From Aspidapion aeneum (lineage: Eukaryota; Arthropoda; Insecta; Coleoptera; Brentidae): a stretch of 64,000 nt of DNA. Position 1 is the stretch's first letter. The number at the start of each line of letters is the position of its first letter. The notes below the pieces were generated by a model. That model was not told the origin of the DNA and did not search any database. It saw only the letters and a list, made by a program, of their open reading frames with translations. The translations under genes and the position numbers were made by a program. The stretch covers positions 14,359,272 to 14,423,271 of the forward strand of contig OY755042.1 in the NCBI GenBank assembly GCA_963576565.1. The letters run 5' to 3'. Shown one piece after another: positions 1 to 10,944 of this stretch.

Positions 1-124
1 TGAAGGTGCTATAGGCTATAAATACGAGTCAATATGGCGGTCGTCAGACTCCATTTTGTCACATGATGTCTTTAAAGCATACAAATTACCTTAATTTCAA
101 GCCATTTTATTGAAATGCCTTTTT

Positions 125-891
125 TTCAATTCAATTCAACTAAGCTTTATTGTCCAAATTTTCTACAAAAATCATTGACAAAGCAAACATCCTAATTACA
201 TATTTAAACAATTTAGGTTCTATAAAATTAAAATACTGAAACTAGCAATAAATCCAAAATTAGAGAAAGTTATAATAAATAAAATTTAAACAGTTTTAAA
301 ATTATCCGATCCGATAAAACACATAATACACAGTTAGTAAGAAATAAATTAATCTAAGCAAGTCAAATAACTAAATTATCGAATAAAAAACAGATAAAAG
401 GTCAAAAACTTTAAAAAGTCAAAACAGAAAAACAATCTTAAAATTTAAATAATCTAAAATCTTCCGACAAGATTAAACACTATTATTAAAATGTAAATAA
501 TTTTAAGTCGAAGCAAAATATAAAACAACAAATAGATAAAATAACACAAAGTTAAAAGCTCCAGAAAAACTAAACAATCACAAGATAAAAAAACAAACAG
601 TTCAAAATATTATTGATAAAATACAATAGGTAGTGACTATAAACAAAGCGACAAACAATTAAAATCAAACAAATAAAATTTTTAAAAAAATGTATATACG
701 AAACCAGGATAATAAAATGTTAAACATCAAATTCTATAAATACAAAATTTAGTAGGTAGGACACTTTTAAAATTTAATTAAATAGTAAAGTAAAATATTA
801 AAATTAAACAAAAAAACAGCGCAAAATATGTTTAAAATTAAATAAATAAATAAAAACCAATAGCTGAACCACAAATGAACATTTCGATAGT
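125..891 (-). mobile_element. 3' untranslated region and tail of a CR1/Jockey-like LINE
   Basis: This AT-rich stretch lies directly 3' (minus strand) of the reverse-transcriptase C-terminus at 892-1360. On the minus strand it ends at about 125 with an AATAAA signal followed by (TTGAA)n, a short tandem tail typical of CR1/L2/Jockey-type LINEs, which end in microsatellite repeats rather than long poly(A). The insertion separates two halves of repeat R1. I see no other coding potential in it. Confidence 0.55.
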
Positions 892-1360
892 CTATTCATA
901 AAATTCTTGTAAACTGTAGAGTGCCTTACTGACTAGAAACTCCTTTAAAGCTTTTCGAAAGTTTGTATAATTTTCTATCATTTTTAATTCTTGCGGAAGG
1001 TTATTAAAAATTTTAATACTCTCATAAATAATTGAATTCTTTGTTAAAGCTGTTCTGGGGATCGGCAGCGGGAAGTTATTATGCCTTAAGTTGTAAGGAG
1101 CATTGGAAGTATTGGAACCTTTAAATTTTTTATAAATAAGGCAAGATGTTTCCAAAATAAAGATACTAGGCACCGTTAGAATCTTCTCCTGTAAAAAGAT
1201 TCTTACAGCTTTGCCTACATCCTACTCGGCACAAATACCTCAGAGCTCTCCTCTGAAGGACGAAAACAGACTGTGTAGAAAAACCCCAGAACGCTATACC
1301 ATAACGAATATGAGATTCTATTAACGCATAATAGGTTGCAGGGAGGACTGCTTCCAACAA
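892..1360 (-). pseudogene. LINE ORF2 C-terminus (reverse-transcriptase tail), frameshifted
   Basis: The minus strand encodes two consecutive pieces of a non-LTR retrotransposon ORF2 C-terminus. The first (about 1360-1169) reads YYALIESHIRYGIAFWG, the segment that follows the reverse-transcriptase thumb in CR1/Jockey-like LINEs. The second (1173-892) reads PSIFILETSCLIYKK, then YNLRHNNFPLPIPRT, then IFNNLPQELK and FRKALKEFL, the family's usual last 90 residues. A one-base frameshift near 1170-1185 separates them: the downstream frame extends back as EKILTVPSIFILE. The 5' part of ORF2 and all of ORF1 are missing, so this is a dead 5'-truncated copy. Confidence 0.85.
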
Positions 1361-1900
1361 TCTCCCAATCTCTTAAAAAACCATATTCGCAAAATTTTAT
1401 CAAATATAGGATGATTTCAAAAATTCTGTCTGCACACGCTTTAAGACCTTTTATCCACCACCCTTTTTCCTCCTCCCCCTCCCTCTCCCTTTCACCCCCC
1501 TCCTTATTATTAGTATTAGTTGTAGCTATAACTTTCACAAATATAGAGCGATTTCAAAACACCATTTTACTAGTTCCCTCCACCCTCTCTCCCCCCCACC
1601 ATCACTCAATGGAAGATAACACTGTTCGCGTCCGTAGGAAATCTACGCATACTTTTCAGGTAACACTAAATGATAAGGCTGAATAAGATCGAAACCTACA
1701 AAATAGAAATAAAAAAAAATTTATAAAAAAAACACCTAAATGTTAAATCTACTTGTAACTATTAACCTGATTTATAAAAGTACAAAACTGTATAATTTCG
1801 TAAGTTGAAGCATGTCACACAGTATAGGTAAACCTATCAATTTTATACCCAACTGCGACTAGTAGGTACAAGTAGATTTAGCAGTTGGGTGTTTTTTTTT

Positions 1901-2579
1901 ATATCAAAAATTTTCTATTTAGGGTTTTTAGGTATTTCTAGCTGATATAGGTATAAACGAGTAAATATGTCGTAGGCACGATCTTTCTAGTTGTCTTCAA
2001 ATATACATAAAACCCGATTCTTAACAGGCCTCGTAGTTTCTCAGCTACAACAATAACTTTTTTACTTATGAAAATGTAGTATTTCTTCTTTGGTATTAGT
2101 AATAAATTTGTTTTTTTACACCTAAGCCCTCAAAAATCAGCCGATAGTCCTGGCCCTATTTTTACGTTGGGTCTTATTGAAGGAAGGAGGTTTTTCCGCG
2201 ATATTTGTGACCCATGTTTTCGTGAAATCTCAGTGAAATATTAGCGGAGACTATATCGATACTCTACCGAACTTTTGTAAGAATGAAGGATGATTAAAAA
2301 GTAAAAATGTTCAAGATTAGTCTTCCTTATTTTGAATTCAAATGATGTCGCACAAATTACTTCGGCGTTGGGCTTCGGTGGAATGGGTTGAGACATGGTT
2401 GAGACTCACGTATGTCATAGACGAGTTCCTCCCATACAATGTTTAAATAAGACAAATTTTTCGATGGGATCCAGGAGCTTTGAAATTTTTATTCACAGTT
2501 TGTGATTTAACAATGTTTTGATATTAAAAATAGTTTAGTTTACAGCCCAAGAAACAATTATATGACTTACAACCTAATG
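1901..2579. other. Unannotated AT-rich intergenic sequence
   Basis: No open reading frame with family resemblance, no terminal repeats and no match to the other repeat families in this window was found here. Confidence 0.4.
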
Positions 2580-4160
2580 TGACCTGAACCAACGTCGAAT
2601 TTAGTGGAATTCTAAGTTGCAAGATTGATTATGTGTTAAGCGACGTCGCATTCATATCAAAACCGACGTTATCAAATATACGTCCGTTTTTTTAACGATC
2701 TCGCGACGTCAAATAATGCAACGCAATATACCATTAATTTCCCATCGTCGGTCTTACGTTCGTTTGTGCGACGTACAAAAACTCTGATCAGCCCAACGAC
2801 CAACAGACGTCGGCGTCGGGTACGTCCGATAAAGACCCTAACCTCAGACCTAAACTAGCGTTTAGTTTGGTTGGTGTATTTTCCGTAACTTTTACTTGAC
2901 CTATTCCACGTCCGTTCATATGGCCTACGCGTCACATGTACAGCCTACTGTCATTTATAGACGCCCATAACCTAACAACAAGTGCATTTGTTTGGTCAAG
3001 AGATATTTTGTTCAGGACGGCTACGTTTCAGGACATGACGCAGTTTTATCTTTTTTGGATTTTGGAAACCATAATACCCCATCCTGTTCCCACACGTGGG
3101 ATATGGGTTTTATTTCCCTTTAGATTTTTGATATTAAAACAAACATTTCTAAAAAATAAAAAAAAACAATGATTTCGGTGGGTACTTAGCTTTGGGACCG
3201 TGGGCTTTACCTATTGTAGTACAAAAAGAGCGGACGTTGAGTTCCAATCCCTTGGTAGGCCGACGCAAAATCATGCGGGGCGAACGTCCGAATTTAATGG
3301 GACGAAATACGTTTGCCGGACGTCGGACTTCGACTCTTTGGTTATCTTTCACAACCAAAAGTGAAGACCCGGTCCGAATTGGTATATTATTAGTTCACAT
3401 TAAGTCAGACACAGTAATCCGCCATTCTAGAAAGGTTAGCGTCTGTCGGCCATTATAAAATATTTTTTCTTTTTCTAATTTTAAGTAGAAATGAAAGAAT
3501 AAATGCAAAATTATTAACAAATTTGAATTTAGTGAGGCAGCAAAATATTTTTTTTTGCAAAAATAAAAAAAATAATAAAAATTAGATCTATTTAACAAAT
3601 ATATATTTTAGTAAATCTTGCATATTTCAGGAGCGCTTGCTGTTTTTGATTTATTTGATTTGATTTTTGACATTTATCAATAAACATGTCTTCGTTGTAA
3701 AATTTTTGTTGGATTCCTGCTTTAAAATATAAATTATTAATATTGTAATACCCCCTTTCATGCATGACTATAATTGTCATTTGTAAAATGCACCCATTTT
3801 TATGAGACTTGTTATAATAAGTGTAAAATATTTACTTATCAGGTATAATTTTAGTTACATGACAGGAATTCTTTTTAGCAAAAACTATATGTATTCTAGG
3901 CAATGGAAACGAAACCAAACGCAACTTACCTGTTTGCGACTAAATTTAAGTGACGGAAATCCAACGTACAATTACGTTGTTAATTGGTAAACTCTATTAC
4001 CTATAAGGTCAGATGCTGACGTCGTAGCGACCCGAATTTGTATTCCCCATTTAGGTGCAAACGAGGGTCGTCAGGCGGTCGAAACGACGTCGGCACCCGA
4101 CGTCGCGTTTATCGCAAGCAACGTATGGATAACGTAATATGACGTCCAAATGCTGCTTGG
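2580..4160. other. CGACGT-rich intergenic block, function unknown
   Basis: In contrast to the AT-rich surroundings, this block is full of ACGTC/GACGT words, often as the palindrome GACGTC or CGACGTCG. They cluster at 2590-2830, around 3230-3320 and at 4015-4145. Open frames here (for example 3192-3458) do not resemble known proteins. It may be an old transposon remnant or a CpG-retaining regulatory block; the sequence alone does not decide. Confidence 0.35.
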
Positions 4161-4629
4161 GAGGAGGTGACGGTTTGACCTTACTTGAAGGTTACTGATC
4201 GTACAGCATTTATTTATCAAGTGACCTTAATTATGTATTCGGAAACATGTTCAAACGTCACACTCGGTTAATTAAGACACACAATCTTTATTAATTTGAC
4301 AATTTGTCACATACAGTGTTAAGGTAGCTAATTTTAATACTAGAAATTGCCAAATTAAAAATAATCGTCCAAATATCTTGACGTATTTTTATTATCAAAA
4401 CATTGTCAAATTGCAAACTTTGGATATAATGGAGTCCGTCGGAAGAATTGTCTCATTTAAACGTTGTATGGAAGGATCTTGTCTATACCATACGTACATC
4501 TCAAAGCATTCCACCGAAGCCAAATGCCCATGTAATTTGTGCGATGTCATTTCCTGCCATGGACCGCACGCCAACTTTTAGTTATGACATGAATTTATTT
4601 GATTTTGTCATGGCATTTGTTAATTTTTA

Positions 4630-5138
4630 CCTTCCTAGCCCGCACAGCAATGACTAGAGAAGGTATTATTTTCGACGAAAAATTTTTTTTTTAGATAATG
4701 CCAAAAATGTGTTATTCAGATGTGTTTTGACCCATCCTAGCATTATCGTTGTGATGTCTGTCTGTGTGTGTGTGTGTACATTATTTCTGTCCGTAACACG
4801 ATAGCTCCTAAACCGTTGAACCGATTTTTATAAAATTTTCAGGTAAAATAGTGTTCGACACTTTTACGAGCTGATTAGATTTTGGTTAAAATCCGTTAAT
4901 GCTAATGACAGCTTTTTGACAATTAAAAACTTAAAAAAACGCTTACTTTTTAACGGAGCATTGTATCTAAACACTGTTTTCGGAAGATAGTAGACTATAT
5001 TTTGCTGAATAATTTGTTTTCTAAACAAAAACTTCGTAAGGGCTTTATTTTCTGAGATATTAAAAAAAAACTGTTTTTAAGGCTAATTTAATATTATGGC
5101 TTCACGATAAGGATGATAGTAGGCTAGCTATGAAGGTC
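4630..5138 (+). repeat. Dispersed repeat family R2, plus-oriented arm
   Basis: It shares with 21573-22000 (+) and, inverted, with 5525-6240 and 60235-60640 an ordered set of blocks: CCTTCCTAGCCCGC, TGTGTTTTGACC near a (GT)n run, GTCCGTAACACGATAG, and the phrase ACCGATTTTTATAAAATTTTC. The ACCGATTT phrase occurs in many non-autonomous insect elements. No coding sequence is present. Together with the 5525-6240 copy it forms an imperfect fold-back of about 1.6 kb with a hAT MITE in between. Confidence 0.65.
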
Positions 5139-5321
5139 CAGTGGCGTATATAGAAAAAAAGTCTCATATGAGACAGTTTCGGGGGGGGGGGGCGAGACCT
5201 CATAAGGCCGTATTTTATGCTATTTTATGTTTGTATTCATGAAATATGTGGAAAATATGTAAAAAATCTTAGCTTCGGGGGGGGGGCGGGCCCCACAGGC
5301 CCCCCCTTATATACGCCACTG
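5139..5321. mobile_element. hAT-type MITE with perfect 8-bp target duplication
   Basis: The termini are CAGTGGCGTATATA and its inverted complement TATATACGCCACTG. The element is flanked on both sides by the identical octamer TGAAGGTC (5131-5138 and 5322-5329). An 8-bp duplication plus a CAGTGGCG terminus is diagnostic of the hAT superfamily. The 183-bp body carries two poly-G tracts and no gene, so it is non-autonomous. A second, diverged and interrupted copy lies at 18536-19369. Confidence 0.93.
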
Positions 5322-5524
5322 TGAAGGTCCATCATGGATCTATTTATTTATAATAAAGTTCAATTAAAATCCAAAAATATCAGTGTTAATCATTTCAAAA
5401 CAAAATTACACTACAAGAAAAATTATTTTTTCGATGTTGGTTTAAATTTGGTGTGCAAACACAAACATTATTTTCAGTTTCAAAAGTGTACCGATGATTT
5501 CAAATGTAAACAACTAGAGGTAGG

Positions 5525-6240
5525 TATATCAGCCTTGAAAACAGTTTTTTGTAAATATCTCAGAAACTAAAGCTCTTACCAAGTTTTTGATTTTGACACA
5601 AATAATTGAGCAAAATGTATTCTACTATATTAAGCATCTGCATTCCAAATTCACCATTTTAAAAACAGCTGTGACCGATAGGTGTGCCCTGTAATGTTTA
5701 TATTAACATCAAGAAGCAGCAGCACGATATCCAAAAGTCAGAAACTTTCCAAAGGTGACCCTTTAATCTACCCTGCTTCGAATGAGGGATATTTAAATCT
5801 AAAATAAATAAATAAATCCATGATTCCTAGCCCATTAGCACACTTTAAGTGATCTCTACGCTATATTATCTCAGAAACGAAAGCTTTAACGAACTTTTTA
5901 GTAATAACATAAATTATTGAGAAAAACGTGTTCTACTATATCCCAAAATCCGCATATTAATTCCTTGCTTCTTTAAGTAGTATATTCAGTTGTTAAACTG
6001 TCATTAGCCTTAATGGACTTTAACCAAAATCTCATCAGCTCTTTATAGTATTATACACAAATTTACCTGAAATTTTAATGAAAATCGGTTTGGTGGTTTA
6101 GAAGCTGTCACATTACGGACAGGCATACACACACACACACACACACACAGATGTCACGACAATATTGCTAAGATAGGTCAAAATACACCCTAAAAAATAC
6201 ATTCTTGGCGTTACCTTACCACTCGAAAAACCATTGAAAA
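5525..6240 (-). repeat. Dispersed repeat family R2, minus-oriented arm (rearranged)
   Basis: This is the inverted counterpart of 4630-5138: it contains AAATCGGTTTGGTGG, a (CA)n run at about 6127-6150 and GATAGGTCAAAATACACCC near its right end. The CTCAGAAAC..AAAGCT block appears twice (about 5558 and 5870), separated at 5690-5815 by unrelated sequence ending in (AAAT)n, which looks like the tail of a small retroelement insertion. Confidence 0.6.
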
Positions 6241-6790
6241 GCAGAAACTGCGTCAAAAATATATTACTAATATTTCATCCGATTTCTTTTTTTAATTTAG
6301 GATTGTTTAAGGGGGAATGATTAACAAGCGTAAGAAATCTTCCTGATGACCACCATCGTCAACAAATTTTAATTTTAAATAATAAAGTCGTTATAATAAT
6401 TATTTTATTTCACCCGGCGACCCAAATAAAATACAATGTTTATTACCAAAAAAAAAAACATTAACAATAATTACTGGAATTTTATCTTGCTAAATAAATA
6501 TATTGACGACAATAAATCAGGGTTTATCTTAAATTAAATTGACCTTTTCCTCACCAATTTAGAATTTATTCTTAATTGCTTATTAACATCGGATAATTGT
6601 CTGTAGACATGTGGGCTGGGTGGTCTTAATTTCCTTAATTGTTGATAAAACAAAGCTTTTATTTCATATTTATAAATGTGCTCATTAACATGCGTGGTGA
6701 TAAGGGTTATTAAAAATTAATTCGATTTATTGTTTTAAAATAACGCAATGGACACTGTAATTATTATTCATAAATATAGGTTGTACCAAC
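6241..6790. other. Unannotated AT-rich intergenic sequence
   Basis: I see nothing recognisable: no long open frame, no terminal repeats and no similarity to other blocks in the window. Confidence 0.35.
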
Positions 6791-6899
6791 CCCCCATGGA
6801 ACGTCAAAATTACCCGCGTACTAATTATTTTTTATGTACAGAAAACCCCCCATAAAATGCATACAGCAAAAGTTTGCCGCAGATACGGGGTTTTGAAAA

Positions 6900-8620
6900 T
6901 GTGCTGTTTTGTAGGGCTTATTGTAACCGACTGATTTTTCAAAAAAGGTTATCATAAGAAAAACATTTCATGTAAAAAAAGGCAAGTATGCGAAAGTTAT
7001 ATTCCGTAAAAAGAATTGAGATAAAAATAATGTTAAGTTCGCCAATACAAATTTCAAAATGAAAGGTTCTATACTAGTTGGGAAAGCCAAACCTCTTTAT
7101 GTTCAATTTAGCACGGTGTCTAAGAGTCATTTGCAGCCGTAATAGCCAAGTTTACAAAAACATTTCCAAACTAGTAAGAACCTTTCATTTTGAAATTCAT
7201 ATTGGAGAACTTGGCTTGACTTCTCAATTCTTTTTACGAAATACCACTTTTGCGTACTTGGCTTTTTTTTACATAAAATGTTTTTGTTATGATTTCACTC
7301 CATTTTTAAAGGATTTGGATAATATTTAAGTTTTAGAGTAGTAAAATATTACAGATTTACCGGAGGTAGGGGTAACGCCTGTCTTGGGCGCAGTTTGGGC
7401 ATCAACGAAGTAGGCAAAGTTAATGAAAAGATACTAGGCCGTGGTTCGGAAGTCACGTTAAGCGGATAGTCCCGTGTTTAGAGCGTAGATGGCGCTAGCA
7501 GGATAAGGATCCCTGTGCCCGACAAAGGGTATCAGGCAAAATTAAAAATCCTCCTTGAGAAAAGAAAATTGCCTACCGGAAAGTGCTTAGCAGGCCGGCC
7601 TGCTGAGTCGTCGTGTGGTATGAATGAATTGTGATTGTCCTACAAAAAAATAACAAACTTGGGTGAACGTCTCAGGCGAGACGCGATCTCATTGAAACTG
7701 GAATGAAAGAAAAAAGAGTAGTAAAACATGCGGAATATTGTTTAAAACTTTTGCAATGCCTTATTAAAAATTTTGAGGTTTTTTTTCATATTTTCCTATG
7801 GTTTTATCATAGTCCATGTTAGTCTTTTAAAGCTCAGCTCTCTAGTGTTCCTGGAATTAGGCAATGTTAATTTTACATTAATTTACATTTATAGGGGAGG
7901 AACGTAAATGAAAACTTTGGTGTTTTCAATTTTTTTTTCCTATAGTTTTATTATAGTTCCTATCACTAGCTCTCTAGCGTTTCTGGAAGTGGAGAATGTT
8001 ACTTTTACATAACTTTCCATTTATACGGGAGGGAAGTTAATTAAAATTTGGGGTTTTTTAATTTTCTTTTATGGTTTTATCATATTTCCTATCGGTCTTA
8101 AAAAGCTCAGCATTCTAGCGTTTCTGGAAGTGGGCAATGTTACTTTTATATAACTTTACATTTATAGCGGAGGAAAGTAAACTAAAATTTTGGTGTTTTT
8201 AAATTTTTTTTCTATAGTTTTATCATAGTTCTTATCAGTCTTCCAAAGCTCAGCTCTCTAGCCTTTTTGGAAGTGGGCAATGTTACTTTTATATAACTTT
8301 ACATTTATAGGGGAGGGGAGTGAATTAGAATTTTGGGGTGTTTTGGTCGCAATTTCTATCAGTGTGCCAAATTTAAACTTTGTAGCATGTCTTAAAGTAC
8401 TGTAGAATTTAGTAGAGTAGAAGAGTGAGTGAGTGAGTGAGTGGCAATTTCGACTTTTTTGGAAATTTCAACTTTACTACTTTATGAATTGAAACTTGGA
8501 CGGGTTGTTAACTCTATAAAGATCTACGTCTGTGCAAAGTTTGAGTTTTGTAGCTCATTCCGAAATAGAGTTTTAGATAGGTCAAATATGGGTTGAAATG
8601 TTTCAAGAAAAGATGGTAGG
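6900..8620 (+). repeat. Dispersed repeat family R3, copy 1, with internal minisatellite
   Basis: It matches 23877-26520 and 55150-56410 in block order: AACATTTCATGTAAAAAAAG, CCAAAC-TCTTTATGTTCAAT, CATTTGCAGCCGTAAT, then a decayed tandem array (about 7780-8340). Each array unit of about 130 bp contains TTTTATCATAGTTCCTATC, AAGCTCAGCTCTCTAGCG, GGAAGTGGGCAATGTTAC and TTTACATTTATAGGGGAGG. A 3' block follows with GAGTGAGTGAGTGG and TAGATAGGTCAAATATGGG. The copy is interrupted by a SINE-like insert at 7347-7714. No coding region is seen; it is probably a large non-autonomous element. Confidence 0.7.
7347..7714 (+). mobile_element. SINE-like retroposon with 12-bp target duplication inside R3
   Basis: The insert is bounded by the identical 12-mer AGAGTAGTAAAA (7335-7346 and 7715-7726); the uninterrupted R3 copies at about 24375 and 55455 carry this site once. 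The body is GC-richer than its surroundings and ends in an adenine-rich GAAAGAAAA tail, as expected for a retroposon on the plus strand. GTGGTTCGGAAGTCACG near 7440 resembles a pol III box B. Head type (tRNA or other) is uncertain, and a 5'-truncated LINE end is the alternative. Confidence 0.6.
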
Positions 8621-8948
8621 TACAGATTTTTTTGCCAAATATATAAACTAATAAGAATACTTTTCCTACAGTTATCTGAGTGTCTAACGGTTCTATAAGG
8701 CTACTAGTTGATGTTAAGTACTAATAAAATATTTGGAAAAATATAAAAAAAAGGTAATATAGCAAATTAAAAAAATATAGAAAAAGAAAACAATATTTAA
8801 TAAAGTGTCATTGCACCATCGTCCTGGCTAATACTTGGTAGCCTTTTAGGCATTGAATATGCTAAATTTTGAAACAAAGGTGGGTTTGCATGAATGAAGT
8901 CTTCATATGCTTGTATAATAAGTTCCATAAGGTGGTTCGAGTTTCTAC

Positions 8949-10944
8949 TAGAGGTGTTGATTTTCGTTACTCTTGATTACTCGTTTCTAATCGTGACTCG
9001 ACTACTAAGTAATTATTTTATATATTTGTTACTATCGTTACTTTGATTACTGTAACTGTATTCAATTCAATCAGACAATTAGACAAAATTATCGGACTGT
9101 CGTTCATTTGAAGATCATTTACTTGTAGGTATATTTTTATTGTTGATATTATGGAAATATTTGGGGCAATATCACAAGTGCATCTAATTTATCTGAAAAA
9201 ATTTGGAAAAACGAGTTGACAGGTAATTTGTTTGAAACAAAAGACGAGCGGTATTAAAAAGCCGAGTCGCAGACGATGCTTTTTATACGCGAGTTGTTTG
9301 TTTCAAACAAATTACTTAAAAACGAGTTTTTTGAAAATTTTCAAAGGATAAATTAGATGCACGAATGTAAGATTATTTCCTGACTGAACAAGAAACCTCA
9401 TTTAACAAAAATATGACAATTTATTCAATTAAATATAGCAACGAATAATGTAACTTATTGGGTACTATTACTAAGGTTACAATTTACGTAAAAGTTCCAA
9501 TTGTTGGACACTATGAGAGTGTTGTTTGATATATTGTTGTGATTTTTTATAATGCTTGTTACATCATTTTCGGAACAGATTACGCCAGTTACAGTTGCAG
9601 GTGCCTTTTGGTTATGATGCCCCTGCGAAGAAGATGCTTGAGGCCCCTTATTGCTTCCATTTCTTAACGCATCAATAATCCTTAAATGATGGTTACTGTC
9701 AAACTGTCCATTTGTAAATAGGGTTTTATGGAGCAAGCTCGAATGTGTCCAGTTATTTTTATCAGCTGTTGTTCCTCGATCCTCGCTTTTGCTAAATTGC
9801 TGACAGCTGTGGCTCTCACTGAGTGGTTTGTAATTTTCTTATTTGTTGTGTTTAAGCCAGTTTTATATGCCGCTTCTTTTGTCCATTTCGACAGGTCGTT
9901 TTTCCCACAGGTATAATTTTAAACCATCCTATGCTTTGGGGAGTGTTCCATGCTGGATTAGGTGTCAAAAACAGTCTATCGGTCTTGATATTTTTTAAAC
10001 GTTTGGATATGAGGACGTAGCGGGAAAAGTTCAGGGCGTTTAGTACTCGGAAGCAACCATTTGCTGTCGTACATATCTTCCTGTTTCTGAAGAGTTCTTC
10101 TTTTCGCATTTCTAGCGTCATGAGAGTCTTGAATTTAATATCTTTAAACGGATCAAAAACAATGTTGTATTTGACAAAAAAGTATCTTGTAGCTTTTTGG
10201 CCACATTATTTTTACGCAATGCTCTTTGTACTCTTCGCCATTGACTTTTCGCGTATTCCATGCCCATTCCTTAAGAATTAAATTCAAAGCTCCTACTGTG
10301 GTATTTCTATCAATTACATACTTTTTCTCTGAACAAAAGTTCATATGCTTCCAAATTCTGCTATGTGTCTTGACTGTGTTGCTGGGGATGCTTTTTTCTA
10401 CTTCTCGGCTGATTTCCTCGTCTTGAACATGCTTGCTGCACAGTTTTTGAAAAAATTACCTTAAAATGAAAGCGTTGTTAAGCCATTGTTTTTCCAAAGT
10501 CATTCACCGATAACTAAATTTCAACAATTTTTTATTTTGACAGGACCTATCAAACATTTTATCGGATAAACTTCTGACAGGAGCTGTCAAGCAATTTATC
10601 CACTTGAAAACAGTTTTTGACGTTGAAGGCCGTCTTTTTGATTGGTTCAAATTGACAGATGGGAAATAATCTAATAAAATTTTCAAAATGCGGGCTGAAA
10701 TTAAAAAAATAAAGGTAGGAATTACGTAGGAACTGTCCTGTGTACAACATTGGTTTTAAAAATCTAATGCCTTACATACAAAGAAATATATCTAATAATA
10801 AATAAAAATATAGACAAATACTAAAATAATCGAAGGAATTAAAGTAACGAAAGTAATTTAACTTACGGATCGGTATACGTTACTCCGTTATTTGTCGAGT
10901 AACGAGTACTCGAATAACGAATAGTTACGTTTTCAGCGCCTCTA
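8949..10944. mobile_element. hAT-like TIR element (1996 bp) inserted in the Tc1 transposase
   Basis: The termini are TAGAGGTGTTGA and, inverted, TAGAGGCGCTGA (10 of 12 identical). The flanking octamers are GTTTCTAC (8941-8948) and GATTCTAC (10945-10952), 7 of 8 identical; an 8-bp duplication with TAGAGGTG-type ends fits hAT. Subterminal regions on both sides carry many ACTCG/GTTACT words (8968-9060 and 10840-10925), probably transposase-binding repeats. Removing the element rejoins the interrupted Tc1 reading. It contains no hAT transposase; instead it carries the Crypton remnant at 9455-10446. Confidence 0.8.
9455..10446 (-). pseudogene. Crypton-type tyrosine recombinase remnant (DUF3504-like)
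   Basis: Read on the minus strand with a few frame changes, this is a coherent Crypton/ZMYM/KCTD1-type tyrosine recombinase. The N-terminal SAM-like half (about 10420-10190) reads RIWKHMNFCSEKKYVIDRN, then LILKEWAWNTRK. The middle reads LNALNFSRYV and RLFLTPNPAWNTPQSIGWFK, then PVGK (about 10050-9890). The catalytic half (9850-9720) reads KITNHSVRATAVSNLAKA, then QQLIKITGH and SIKPYLQ. NHSVR is the HxxR catalytic box, TGH the second histidine and Y of KPYLQ the likely nucleophile. A C-terminal piece NHHLRIIDALRNG follows. Stops and frameshifts near 9720, 9850 and 10155 indicate an inactive copy. Cryptons integrate as circles through this enzyme. Confidence 0.85.

Larger units (their letters stand above)
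1..1900. repeat. Dispersed repeat family R1, copy 1 (interrupted, left end outside window)
   Basis: Segments 26-124 and 1364-1900 match, in order, copies at 13931-15119 and 38250-39755. Shared blocks include a CATATTCGCA..TTTTATCAAATATA stretch, CTGCACACGCTTTAAGA, and pyrimidine-rich runs followed by TATTAGTATTAGTTGTAGCTATA. The right end is a palindromic tip (1848-1890) running from CCCAACTGC to GCAGTTGGG. The middle (about 125-1363) is a LINE inserted later. No protein is encoded; it looks like a non-autonomous mobile element. Its superfamily is not clear, because the ends do not match a TIR I can name. Confidence 0.7.

Noticed and set aside
1336..1686. 116-codon plus-strand frame with Ser/Pro/Leu runs
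   Set aside because: It covers the C/T-rich tracts of repeat R1 and the LINE junction; no protein-like conservation between R1 copies.
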